From the NCBI RefSeq assembly GCF_025989145.1, contig NZ_JAPDNQ010000001.1, positions 620,001-684,000 of the forward strand: a DNA stretch of 64,000 nucleotides. The letters are read 5' to 3'. Both the position numbers and the translations under genes were made by a program. Source of the DNA: Microbacterium sp. SSM24 (lineage in GTDB: Bacteria; Actinomycetota; Actinomycetes; Actinomycetales; Microbacteriaceae). Below the pieces are notes generated by a model. The model had not been told where the DNA came from. It saw only the letters and a program-made list of their open reading frames with translations, and made no database searches. Shown one piece after another: positions 38,023-44,928 of this stretch (position 1 is its first letter; the number at the start of each line of letters is the position of its first letter).

Positions 38023-40083
38023 ATGACGTCGACCGCGCGCTCCCTTCCCTCGTCCCGCTACGCCGGGCTCGACGGCCTGCGCGCGATCGCGGTGGCGCTG
38101 GTGGTCGTGTACCACCTCTTCCCGCCGGCGCTCCTGCCGGGCGGCTTCGTGGGCGTGGACGTGTTCTTCGTCATCAGCGGGTTCCTCATCACGTCCCTGC
38201 TGCTCCGCGAGCACGACGCCACCGGGCGCATCCGGCTCGGCGCCTTCTGGATCCGGCGCCTCCGCCGGCTGGTGCCCGCGCTCGTCCTCGTGGTGGCGGT
38301 CTGCTCGACCCTCGCCTGGCTGGTCGGCGGAGACGTGCTGATGCGGCTCGGCGCCCAGGTCATGGGGGCCGCGACGTTCAGCTACAACTGGCTCTCGATC
38401 GCCGCTGACACCGGCTACTTCGGCGGCGCGACCCCCGAGCTCTTCCGCAACTTCTGGTCGCTGTCGGTCGAGGAGCAGTTCTACGTCGTCTGGCCCCTCG
38501 TCCTGCCGCTGTTCCTGCTGCTGCCGCGAGGCGCGGCACGCGCTGCCGCCGCGCTCGCTCTCGCCGCCGCGTCCGCCGTGTGGATGGGGTCGGTCGTCTC
38601 CGGCGGCGGCGATCTCACGCGCGCGTACTTCGGCACCGACACGCACTCGTTCGGAATCCTGCTCGGAGTCTCGCTGGCATTCCTCCTCGTCCCGGTCCTC
38701 ACCCGACCGTCCCGCGAGGAGAGTCCGGCCGCTCACCCCAGCGTCACCCTCCCACCCGGCTGGACCCTCGTACTCCCGGCATCCGCTCAGCCGGCCGTTC
38801 GCGCGCCGTGGATCGATCGCGCCGCCACGCGCACGATCATCGGATGCCTCGGCATCGCCGCCCTCATCGGCATCGCCGTCGTCGCCGCCACCGCGCCGAC
38901 GAGCAGTGCGGTGACCTTCCCCGGCACCCTCTTGGCCGCGAGCATCTGCACCGCGATCGCGATCGCGGCGGGGGTCTGGCCGCGGTCCTGGTTCGGTCCC
39001 GCGCTCGACGTGCAGCCGCTGCGGTGGATCGGCGACCGCTCCTACGGCATCTACCTGTGGCACTGGCCGCTGCTCGTGCTCGCGATGGCGATCGTCCCCG
39101 GCGCCGAGGTTCCCGTGTGGATGGGACTGGGCGTGCTGGCGCTCACCGTCGTCGCCGCCGAACTGTCGTACCGCTTCGTCGAGACGCCTGTGCGCCGTCG
39201 GGGATTCCGCGCGTGCCTGCGCGGCCTGGCGGGTCAGGCGATCGGAGGACCGCGCGGACGGATGCGCCTGGGTGCCGTCGCCACGGTGGCCGTGGTCGTG
39301 CTCGGAGGCACGTCCGCAGCGATCGCCGCGGCACCGGTCGCGTCGACCGGCGAAGCAGTCGTCGAGGCCGGACAGGCCGCTCTCGACCAGGCGACCGCCA
39401 GCCCCGCGCCGTCGTCGACGCCGACCCCTTCGACGACGGCCGCGCCCGAACCTGCTCCCGTGGCGACGACGCAGCCGAACGGACCGCTGACGATGAAGCC
39501 CTCGCCCACACCCAGCCCGACGGCGGTGACCGGCAATCAGATCACGGCGGTGGGCGACTCCGTGATGCTCGCCTCCGCACCTGCGCTGCTCGAGAAGCTG
39601 CCGGGGATCCAGGTCGATGCGGCGGTGTCGCGCTCCGCGTGGGCAGGTCCGGGAATCCTCGAGCAGCTGAAGGCCTCGGGCGCGCTGCGACCCTATGTCG
39701 TGATCGCGCTCGGCACCAACGGACCCGTCGATCCCGGGTCGCTCGAGCGCATGGCCGAGATCGCGGGGCCGGACCGGCACGTGGTCCTCGTGAACGCCTT
39801 CGCGCCGCGCGACTGGATCCCCGGCGTCAACCACGACCTCGCCGAGTTCGCCAAGCGCCATCCGCGTGTCGTCGTCGCCGACTGGTCGGCGGCGATCAGC
39901 ACCCGCACCGACCTGCTGGCGGGCGACTCGATCCACCCGGGGGCCACGGGCGGGAAGGTGTTCGCCGAGACGATCGCCCGCACCATCGACAACGTCGAGC
40001 GCGAGCGGGCGCGCCGCCAGTACCAGGACGAGCTGCGCCTGTACGACCGCCTCTCGGACCGCCCGCTGCCGGTCGCCGAGTAG
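38023..40083 (+). CDS. OafA/YrhL-type acyltransferase with C-terminal SGNH domain
   Basis: A 686-residue membrane O-acyltransferase. Acyltransferase 3 domain with ten helices: GLDGLRAIAVALVVVYHLFP (catalytic His), GGFVGVDVFFVISGFLI, FWSLSVEEQFYVVWP, YGIYLWHWPLL. A Pro/Thr/Ser linker (about 455-505) leads to an extracellular SGNH esterase-like domain: GDSVML with the Ser, GTNGP with the Asn, and DSIHP with Asp/His. It probably acetylates a wall or surface polysaccharide; the acceptor is unknown. Stop at 40081-40083, followed by a gene-free repeat region. Confidence 0.93.
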   Translation: MTSTARSLPSSRYAGLDGLRAIAVALVVVYHLFPPALLPGGFVGVDVFFVISGFLITSLLLREHDATGRIRLGAFWIRRLRRLVPALVLVVAVCSTLAWLVGGDVLMRLGAQVMGAATFSYNWLSIAADTGYFGGATPELFRNFWSLSVEEQFYVVWPLVLPLFLLLPRGAARAAAALALAAASAVWMGSVVSGGGDLTRAYFGTDTHSFGILLGVSLAFLLVPVLTRPSREESPAAHPSVTLPPGWTLVLPASAQPAVRAPWIDRAATRTIIGCLGIAALIGIAVVAATAPTSSAVTFPGTLLAASICTAIAIAAGVWPRSWFGPALDVQPLRWIGDRSYGIYLWHWPLLVLAMAIVPGAEVPVWMGLGVLALTVVAAELSYRFVETPVRRRGFRACLRGLAGQAIGGPRGRMRLGAVATVAVVVLGGTSAAIAAAPVASTGEAVVEAGQAALDQATASPAPSSTPTPSTTAAPEPAPVATTQPNGPLTMKPSPTPSPTAVTGNQITAVGDSVMLASAPALLEKLPGIQVDAAVSRSAWAGPGILEQLKASGALRPYVVIALGTNGPVDPGSLERMAEIAGPDRHVVLVNAFAPRDWIPGVNHDLAEFAKRHPRVVVADWSAAISTRTDLLAGDSIHPGATGGKVFAETIARTIDNVERERARRQYQDELRLYDRLSDRPLPVAE

Positions 40084-40130
40084 CGGATCGCGCTCCCCCG
40101 CGGCATCCGGTCGCCTGCGCGCGCGGGCCG

Positions 40131-40162
40131 GCGCACGGCGCGCCGCGCTCCCCCGCCCGCAG
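40131..40162 (+). repeat. Left direct repeat flanking the DUF559 module
   Basis: A 32-base block starting GCGCACGGCGCGCCGCGCT and ending GCCCGCAG. It matches 41456-41488 in the same orientation, with one inserted base and one substitution. Confidence 0.75.
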
Positions 40163-40196
40163 GGGATCCGCTCGTGCCGCGTCCCGCCCGGCCCGC

Positions 40197-40298
40197 CGGC
40201 GCATAACTCCTGCACTTCGCATGCGATTCGCGCAGCGCGACGCGACTTTCGGCGGTCCGGCGCCGGCCGGCCCGGCAAGGTGCAGGAGTTATGCGCCG
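40197..40298. repeat. 102-bp hairpin element, left copy
   Basis: Arms CGGCGCATAACTCCTGCAC (40197-40215) and its exact complement (40280-40298), with 64 GC-rich bases between. The same arms at the same spacing recur at 41310-41411. It lies 34 bases after the stop side of the nuclease-like gene, in the gene-free stretch 40084-40332. Confidence 0.9.
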
Positions 40299-40332
40299 AA
40301 CTAGGCAGGCCCCGGCTTCCCCGACCGTCCGC

Positions 40333-41193
40333 TTACCTCAGCAGACCGGAGCGCGCGACATCCGCCAGCAGGGCCTCGACTGCCTCTGGGTGGAAGATGA
40401 TGTCCTCGGCGAGCAGCCGAATCGTCGCGAAGCCGCGGCGCGCGGCTCCCTGGTCGCGCCGGATGTCCCTGCGGCGCTGACTCCAATCACTGTGATGGGC
40501 TCTGCTGTCGCACTCGATGATGAGCTTTCCAGCGATGAGGAAGTCGACCCGGCCCACTCCGCTGAGCTCGACCTGGACCTCGAAAGGGATGCCGAGCCGG
40601 CGCAGCATGAGCCGAACGAAGCTCTCGGTCCCCGACTCCGCACGACCGTCGACAAGTCGTAGCAGCACACCGTACTTGGCAGGAAGCGCGCGGAACAGCG
40701 TGCGCATCTCCGATTCGGACATCAGTCCGAGGTGGAGCACGCTGTCCAGGGTCGCGATCACCTCCCGTGGGGGTCGGCATGTCACCAGCGTGCGGATCGC
40801 GTCCTCGAGGCCAACGGCTTCACGGGTCGCGGGTGCGGTGAGATCTCCCCAGTGCACGCGAGCCACTGCTCCATGCACGTCTCTGCGCCAGCGCTCCCGT
40901 CGAGGTCCGGGACCGCGCAGGCGAGACATCTCTCGCCCCACATGGACATGCGCCCGCGCATCGTCGATCGTGAAGGCGCCGGCAGCGGCCAACGCTGAGA
41001 CGCACGTCATCCGGCCGCCGATGCGGACCGCGATATCGGCCGCCGGACTCGCGGTGCGAACGTAGTGGTCCCTCCTCAACCGGGTAAGCGCCCCGGAACG
41101 CACAGCGCGCGTGATGCCCTTCGGCGTGAATCCGGCCTCGAGCAGCTCAGCGCGAGTGACCACGCGCTCGCCGTCACCGGTGAAGTTCGACAC
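40333..41193 (-). CDS. AbiEi-type N-terminal domain protein with DUF559 (Vsr-like) nuclease domain
   Basis: A 286-residue protein. Residues 10-50 (VTRAELLEAGFTPKGITRAVRSGALTRLRRDHYV) match the winged helix of AbiEi-type antitoxins. The C-terminal 100 residues are a DUF559 PD-(D/E)xK-like nuclease domain: GRVDFLIAGKLIIECDSRAHH then RRRDIRRDQGAARRGFATIRL. DNA cleavage is plausible but unproven. No toxin partner is adjacent. GC is low: 113 of 180 hand-counted bases, against 127 of 180 in the acyltransferase gene, a sign of transfer. GTG start at 41193. Hairpin elements lie on both sides. Confidence 0.82.
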   Translation of the reverse strand: MSNFTGDGERVVTRAELLEAGFTPKGITRAVRSGALTRLRRDHYVRTASPAADIAVRIGGRMTCVSALAAAGAFTIDDARAHVHVGREMSRLRGPGPRRERWRRDVHGAVARVHWGDLTAPATREAVGLEDAIRTLVTCRPPREVIATLDSVLHLGLMSESEMRTLFRALPAKYGVLLRLVDGRAESGTESFVRLMLRRLGIPFEVQVELSGVGRVDFLIAGKLIIECDSRAHHSDWSQRRRDIRRDQGAARRGFATIRLLAEDIIFHPEAVEALLADVARSGLLR

Positions 41194-41239
41194 GTCCGAA
41201 CGCTCGCATCGCGGCCGAGGGCGAAATGATCGTCAGCCC

Positions 41240-41307
41240 TCGACGGTGCACAACCGCTCACGCGCGACGCTTGTGGAGAAGGCGACACCGCCATGGTGCA
41301 CCGTCGA
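41240..41307. repeat. Inverted repeat upstream of the DUF559 gene
   Basis: TCGACGGTGCAC (41240-41251) and its exact complement (41296-41307), 12-bp arms 44 bases apart, ending two bases before the right hairpin element. It may contain or control the promoter of the gene at 41193. Confidence 0.7.
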
Positions 41308-41309
41308 TC

Positions 41310-41411
41310 CGGCGCATAACTCCTGCACCTTGCGTCGTACCCCGCACACGCGTGCCGGGATCACGCGGATCGGATGCCGCGCGCACACGAATGTGCAGGA
41401 GTTATGCGCCG
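41310..41411. repeat. 102-bp hairpin element, right copy
   Basis: Same 19-bp arms as 40197-40298 (41310-41328 and 41393-41411) and the same 64-base interior length, but the interior sequence has diverged. The interiors share only short ends (CAAG next to one arm) when one copy is inverted. It lies 117 bases upstream of the DUF559 gene start. Confidence 0.9.
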
Positions 41412-41415
41412 CGGT

Positions 41416-41471
41416 GACCGGCGCCCCGCGACCGGCGCCCCGCGCACGGCGCCCCGCGCACGGCGCGCCGC
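41416..41471 (+). repeat. Four tandem 14-bp units
   Basis: GACCGGCGCCCCGC twice, then GCACGGCGCCCCGC and GCACGGCGCGCCGC. The last unit is the start of the right direct repeat and also occurs once at 40133-40146. Confidence 0.8.
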
Positions 41472-41488
41472 GCTTCCCCTGCCCGCAG
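41456..41488 (+). repeat. Right direct repeat flanking the DUF559 module
   Basis: Near-identical partner of 40131-40162; together they bound a segment of about 1.3 kb holding both hairpin elements and the nuclease-like gene. Confidence 0.75.
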
Positions 41489-41493
41489 ACGCA

Positions 41494-41529
41494 GCGAGAC
41501 CCGCGGGCCCGAAGGCCCGCGGGTCTCGC
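41494..41529 (-). terminator. Terminator of rpoA-rplQ
   Basis: A 16-bp perfect stem (GCGAGACCCGCGGGCC and complement) closed by a CGAA tetraloop, 52 bases after the rplQ stop. Confidence 0.88.
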
Positions 41530-41581
41530 GGTGCAAGGTGGTCGCCGGAGCGACCTGCCGGGCGCGGGGCCCGGACGCCGA

Positions 41582-42163
41582 TTACTCGGACTTCTCCTCG
41601 GCGGGGGCCTCGACGGCCTCCTCGGCGGCGGCCTCGGCGGCAGCGCCCTCCTCCTGCGACTCGGCGCCGGCCTCGGCGGCCTCGTCGACGGCGGGGGTCT
41701 CCTCGGCGGCATCCTCGACCGGAGCCTCCTCGGCGACCGGAGCAGCCTCGGCGGCCGGAGCAGCCTTCGCAGCCGACTTCTTGGCCGACTTCGCCTTCGG
41801 GGTCACGGGCTCGAGGACGAGCTCGATGACAGCCATGGGGGCGTTGTCGCCCTTGCGGTTGCCGACCTTGGTGATGCGCGTGTAGCCGCCCTCGCGGTCG
41901 GCCACCAGCGGCGCGATCTCGGTGAACAGGACGTGCACGACTTCCTTGTCACCGATGACCGACAGCACCCGGCGACGGGCGTGCAGGTCTCCGCGCTTGG
42001 CGAAGGTGATCAGGCGCTCGGCGAGCGGACGAAGGCGCTTGGCCTTGGTCTCGGTCGTCTTGATCGACTTGTGCGTGAAGAGAGCCGCGGCGAGATTCGC
42101 AAGCAGCAGGCGCTCGTGTGCGGGGCCGCCTCCGAGGCGGGGACCCTTAGTGGGCTTAGGCAT
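41582..42163 (-). CDS. rplQ: 50S ribosomal protein L17 with long acidic tail
   Basis: A 193-residue L17. Core at 1-118 ([25 protein letters not shown]) is normal. After about residue 120 comes a Lys/Ala stretch, then a roughly 65-residue Ala/Glu-rich acidic tail absent from E. coli L17. The tail is low complexity and probably disordered. Last gene after rpoA, 35 bases downstream of it. Confidence 0.96.
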   Translation of the reverse strand: MPKPTKGPRLGGGPAHERLLLANLAAALFTHKSIKTTETKAKRLRPLAERLITFAKRGDLHARRRVLSVIGDKEVVHVLFTEIAPLVADREGGYTRITKVGNRKGDNAPMAVIELVLEPVTPKAKSAKKSAAKAAPAAEAAPVAEEAPVEDAAEETPAVDEAAEAGAESQEEGAAAEAAAEEAVEAPAEEKSE

Positions 42164-42198
42164 TCTTGATTACTCCAGTGTGAAAGTCGATCGCGGGA

Positions 42199-43188
42199 TC
42201 AGACGGTCTCGTCGTCGTATCCGCCGTAGAAGTGCGCACCGTCGAACCCGGGGACCGAGTCCTTCAGCGACAGGCCGAGCGAGACGAGCTTGTCGCGCAC
42301 CTCGTCGACCGACTTCTGACCGAAGTTGCGGATGTTCATGAGCTGCGTCTCGGAAAGGGCGACGAGCTCCGACACCGTGTTGATGCCCTCGCGCTTGAGG
42401 CAGTTGTACGAGCGGACCGACAGATCGAGGTCCTCGATCGGCATCGACAGCTCGTTCGACAGGACCGTCTCGACCGGCGCGGGGCCGATCTCGATGCCCT
42501 CGGCCTCGACGTTGAGCTCGCGGGCCAGGCCGAAGAGCTCGGTCAGCGTGCGACCGGCCGAAGCCACCGCGTCGCGCGGAGCGATCGAGGACTTGGTCTC
42601 GACATCCAGCACGAGCTTGTCGAAGTCGGTGCGCTCCCCGGCACGCGTCGCGTCGACGCGGTACGAGACCTTGAGGACCGGCGAGTAGATCGAGTCGATC
42701 GGGATCTGACCGGCCTCGGCGTACTCGTTGCGGTTCTGGGTGGCCGACACGTAGCCGCGGCCGCGCTCGATGGTGAGCTCGAGCTCGAACTTGGCGGTGT
42801 CGTTGAGCGTCGCGATGACGAGCTCGGGGTTGTGCACCTCGACACCGGCGGGAGCCGAGATGTCGGCGGCGGTGACCTCACCGGAGCCGGTCTTGCGCAG
42901 GTAGGCCGTGATGGGCTCGTCGCGCTCGCTGGAGACGACCAGCTGCTTGATGTTCAGGATGATCTCGGTGACATCCTCCTTGACACCGGGAATGGTGCTG
43001 AACTCGTGGAGGACGCCGTCGATGCGGATCGACGTCACGGCTGCGCCGGGGATCGACGACAGGAGGCTGCGACGCAGCGCGTTGCCGATCGTGTAGCCGA
43101 AGCCAGGCTCCAGCGGCTCGATGACGAAGCGGCTGCGGAACTCCCCGACCTTCTCCTCGGTCAGAGTGGGACGCTGTGCGATGAGCAC
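42199..43188 (-). CDS. rpoA: RNA polymerase alpha subunit
   Basis: A 329-residue alpha subunit. The N-terminal domain ([28 protein letters not shown]) dimerises for core assembly; the C-terminal domain with [32 protein letters not shown] binds UP elements and activators. GTG start at 43188, with AAAGGA just upstream. A strong hairpin separates it from rpsK, so it may have its own promoter in 43189-43299. Confidence 0.98.
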   Translation of the reverse strand: MLIAQRPTLTEEKVGEFRSRFVIEPLEPGFGYTIGNALRRSLLSSIPGAAVTSIRIDGVLHEFSTIPGVKEDVTEIILNIKQLVVSSERDEPITAYLRKTGSGEVTAADISAPAGVEVHNPELVIATLNDTAKFELELTIERGRGYVSATQNRNEYAEAGQIPIDSIYSPVLKVSYRVDATRAGERTDFDKLVLDVETKSSIAPRDAVASAGRTLTELFGLARELNVEAEGIEIGPAPVETVLSNELSMPIEDLDLSVRSYNCLKREGINTVSELVALSETQLMNIRNFGQKSVDEVRDKLVSLGLSLKDSVPGFDGAHFYGGYDDETV

Positions 43189-43299
43189 TATGTGTTCCTT
43201 TCGATCACGTGCCCGCTATTTGACACGTGCGGTGGGTGAGGTGTTGAGTTTTTCTCAGGGCAGCCGCTGATCGAACTGCGGATGCCGGAAGCGTGCGGT

Positions 43300-43328
43300 A
43301 GCCGGGGCACCGTGAGGGTGCCCCGGCT
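43300..43328 (-). terminator. Hairpin between rpsK and rpoA
   Basis: A 12-bp perfect stem (AGCCGGGGCACC and complement) with a GTGAG loop, nine bases after the rpsK stop. Confidence 0.75.
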
Positions 43329-43336
43329 CCGGGAAG

Positions 43337-43735
43337 TCAGACGCGGCGGCGCTTGGGCGGACGGCAGCCGTTGTGTGCCTGCGGCGTCACGTCCTGGATC
43401 GAACCGACCTCGAGGCCGGCGGCCTGCAGCGAGCGGATCGCGGTCTCGCGGCCCGAGCCCGGGCCCTTGACGAAGACGTCGACCTTCTTGACGCCGTGCT
43501 CCTGCGCCTGGCGGGCAGCCGACTCTGCGGCCATGCCTGCGGCGTAGGGGGTCGACTTGCGCGAGCCCTTGAAGCCCACACCACCCGACGACGCCCAGCT
43601 GATGACGGCGCCCGACGGGTCGGTGATCGAGACGATCGTGTTGTTGAACGTCGACTTGATGTGGGCCTGGCCCAGCGCGATGTTCTTCTTCTCCTTGCGG
43701 CGCGGCTTGCGCGCGGCAGTCTTGGCCTGTGCCAT
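43337..43735 (-). CDS. rpsK: 30S ribosomal protein S11
   Basis: A 132-residue S11 with the basic start ([18 protein letters not shown]), [17 protein letters not shown], and the closing [18 protein letters not shown] that lines the mRNA exit site. Follows rpsM by 33 bases. Confidence 0.98.
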   Translation of the reverse strand: MAQAKTAARKPRRKEKKNIALGQAHIKSTFNNTIVSITDPSGAVISWASSGGVGFKGSRKSTPYAAGMAAESAARQAQEHGVKKVDVFVKGPGSGRETAIRSLQAAGLEVGSIQDVTPQAHNGCRPPKRRRV

Positions 43736-43768
43736 GTTGCGTTCTCCCTAAATCCTGGGGGCCGCGCC

Positions 43769-44143
43769 TTAGCGCGCCTTCTTCTTGCCGGCGACGGTGC
43801 GCTTGGGGCCCTTGCGGGTACGCGCGTTCGTCTTGGTGCGCTGACCGCGCACGGGGAGGCCGCGGCGGTGGCGCAGGCCCTCGTAGGAACCGATCTCGAC
43901 CTTGCGGCGGATGTCGGCGGCGACCTCGCGGCGCAGGTCACCCTCCACCTTGAAGTTGCCTTCGATGTAGTCGCGGAGGGCGATGAGCTGGTCGTCGCTG
44001 AGGTCCTTGACGCGGATGTTCTCGTCGATCTCCGTCGCGGTGAGGATCTCGTTCGAGCGGGTACGGCCGACACCGTAGATGTAGGTGAGGGCGATCACCA
44101 CGCGCTTGTCGCGCGGGATGTCAACGCCGGCAAGACGTGCCAT
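43769..44143 (-). CDS. rpsM: 30S ribosomal protein S13
   Basis: A 124-residue S13 with [24 protein letters not shown], the subunit-bridge region, and the tail [18 protein letters not shown] that reaches the decoding-site tRNAs. Separated from rpmJ by a 214-base gap with a repeat hairpin. Confidence 0.98.
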   Translation of the reverse strand: MARLAGVDIPRDKRVVIALTYIYGVGRTRSNEILTATEIDENIRVKDLSDDQLIALRDYIEGNFKVEGDLRREVAADIRRKVEIGSYEGLRHRRGLPVRGQRTKTNARTRKGPKRTVAGKKKAR

Positions 44144-44267
44144 GCGGTTTCTCCTAGGAGTGAGTGGAGGTGTGGAGCAGGATCGGTGCCCGGGCCTCCG
44201 CCCGAGGTGTCCCCCGCGAACGGGTTCTGATCCTGCCTGTGTCGTGTTCAGTTGTGGGATTCGGATG

Positions 44268-44306
44268 GGTTTCGATACGCGTCGCCTTCGGCGGCGCTAC
44301 TCAACC
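44268..44306. repeat. Palindromic intergenic repeat between rpmJ and rpsM
   Basis: A 39-base imperfect palindrome starting GGTTTCGATACGCGTCGCC and ending GCTACTCAACC, with GGTT/AACC ends and an inner GCGTCGCC/GGCGGCGC stem. This looks like the dispersed GGTTTCGATACGC...CTACTCAACC repeat that I recall from Microbacteriaceae genomes; recall only. A second weaker stem follows at about 44311-44350. Confidence 0.6.
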
Positions 44307-44357
44307 TTGACCTGGATCGCATCAACGCGGGCTTCGCTCGCATTGATCCGACCCACG

Positions 44358-44474
44358 TCAGCCCTGGCGCTGCTTGTGGCGCGGGTTGGACTTGCAGATC
44401 ACCATGACGCGGCCGTGGCGGCGGATGACCTTGCAGTGGTCGCAGATGGGCTTGACGGAGGGGTTGACCTTCAT
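44358..44474 (-). CDS. rpmJ: 50S ribosomal protein L36, zinc-binding form
   Basis: A 38-residue L36: [20 protein letters not shown] followed by [18 protein letters not shown]. Cys11, Cys14, Cys27 and His32 make the zinc ribbon, so this is the C+ form. ATG at 44474; follows infA by 82 bases. Confidence 0.95.
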   Translation of the reverse strand: MKVNPSVKPICDHCKVIRRHGRVMVICKSNPRHKQRQG

Positions 44475-44556
44475 GATTTCTTCTCTTCGCTGTCTTCGCC
44501 GGGCGCACGTCGCTCGCTGAGCGTGCCGACGTGCGGGGCGTTACTTCTCGACCGGT

Positions 44557-44778
44557 CTAGCGGTAGCGGTAGACGATGCGTCCGCGGGTGAGGTCGTACG
44601 GGCTGAGCTCGACGACCACGCGGTCCTCGGGGATGATGCGGATGTAGTTCTGCCGCATCTTTCCCGAGATCGTGGCGAGCACCTTGTGTCCGTTGGTCAG
44701 CTCAACGCGGAACATCGCGTTGGGCAGGGCCTCGGACACGACGCCCTCGATCTCGATGACACCGTCTTTCTTCGCCAT
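44557..44778 (-). CDS. infA: Translation initiation factor IF-1
   Basis: A 73-residue OB-fold factor that occupies the ribosomal A site during initiation. [27 protein letters not shown] to GRIVYRYR is almost invariant in the family. ATG 44778 is the conserved start; upstream in-frame codons belong to the leader. Transcribed from a well-defined promoter at 44877-44905. Confidence 0.97.
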   Translation of the reverse strand: MAKKDGVIEIEGVVSEALPNAMFRVELTNGHKVLATISGKMRQNYIRIIPEDRVVVELSPYDLTRGRIVYRYR

Positions 44779-44876
44779 ACGCTCGCTATCACTGCTTCTG
44801 CAGACCGGTCGGTCTGCGTTGGATGGGGATTGTGGTGCTCGGACACGCCGATGAAGGCGCAACGCACCAAAGATCA

Positions 44877-44905
44877 AGCATAGGTGATATCGGATGCCTC
44901 GGCAA
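44877..44905 (-). promoter_or_regulatory. infA promoter
   Basis: Minus strand: -35 TTGCCG (44900-44905), 17-base spacer, -10 TATGCT (44877-44882), giving a leader of about 90 bases. It lies between the surface-protein stop and infA. Confidence 0.7.
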
Positions 44906-44928
44906 ACCGACTCAGGCGCTGCACAGGC

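Noticed and set aside
40333..41193. Complete type IV toxin-antitoxin pair (AbiEi/AbiEii)
   Set aside because: Only the N-terminal helix-turn-helix part resembles AbiEi; there is no AbiEii nucleotidyltransferase next to it, and the C-terminal part is DUF559.
40084..41581. CRISPR array because of repeated short sequences
   Set aside because: The repeats are inverted pairs with a gene between them, not regularly spaced direct repeats, and no cas genes are present.
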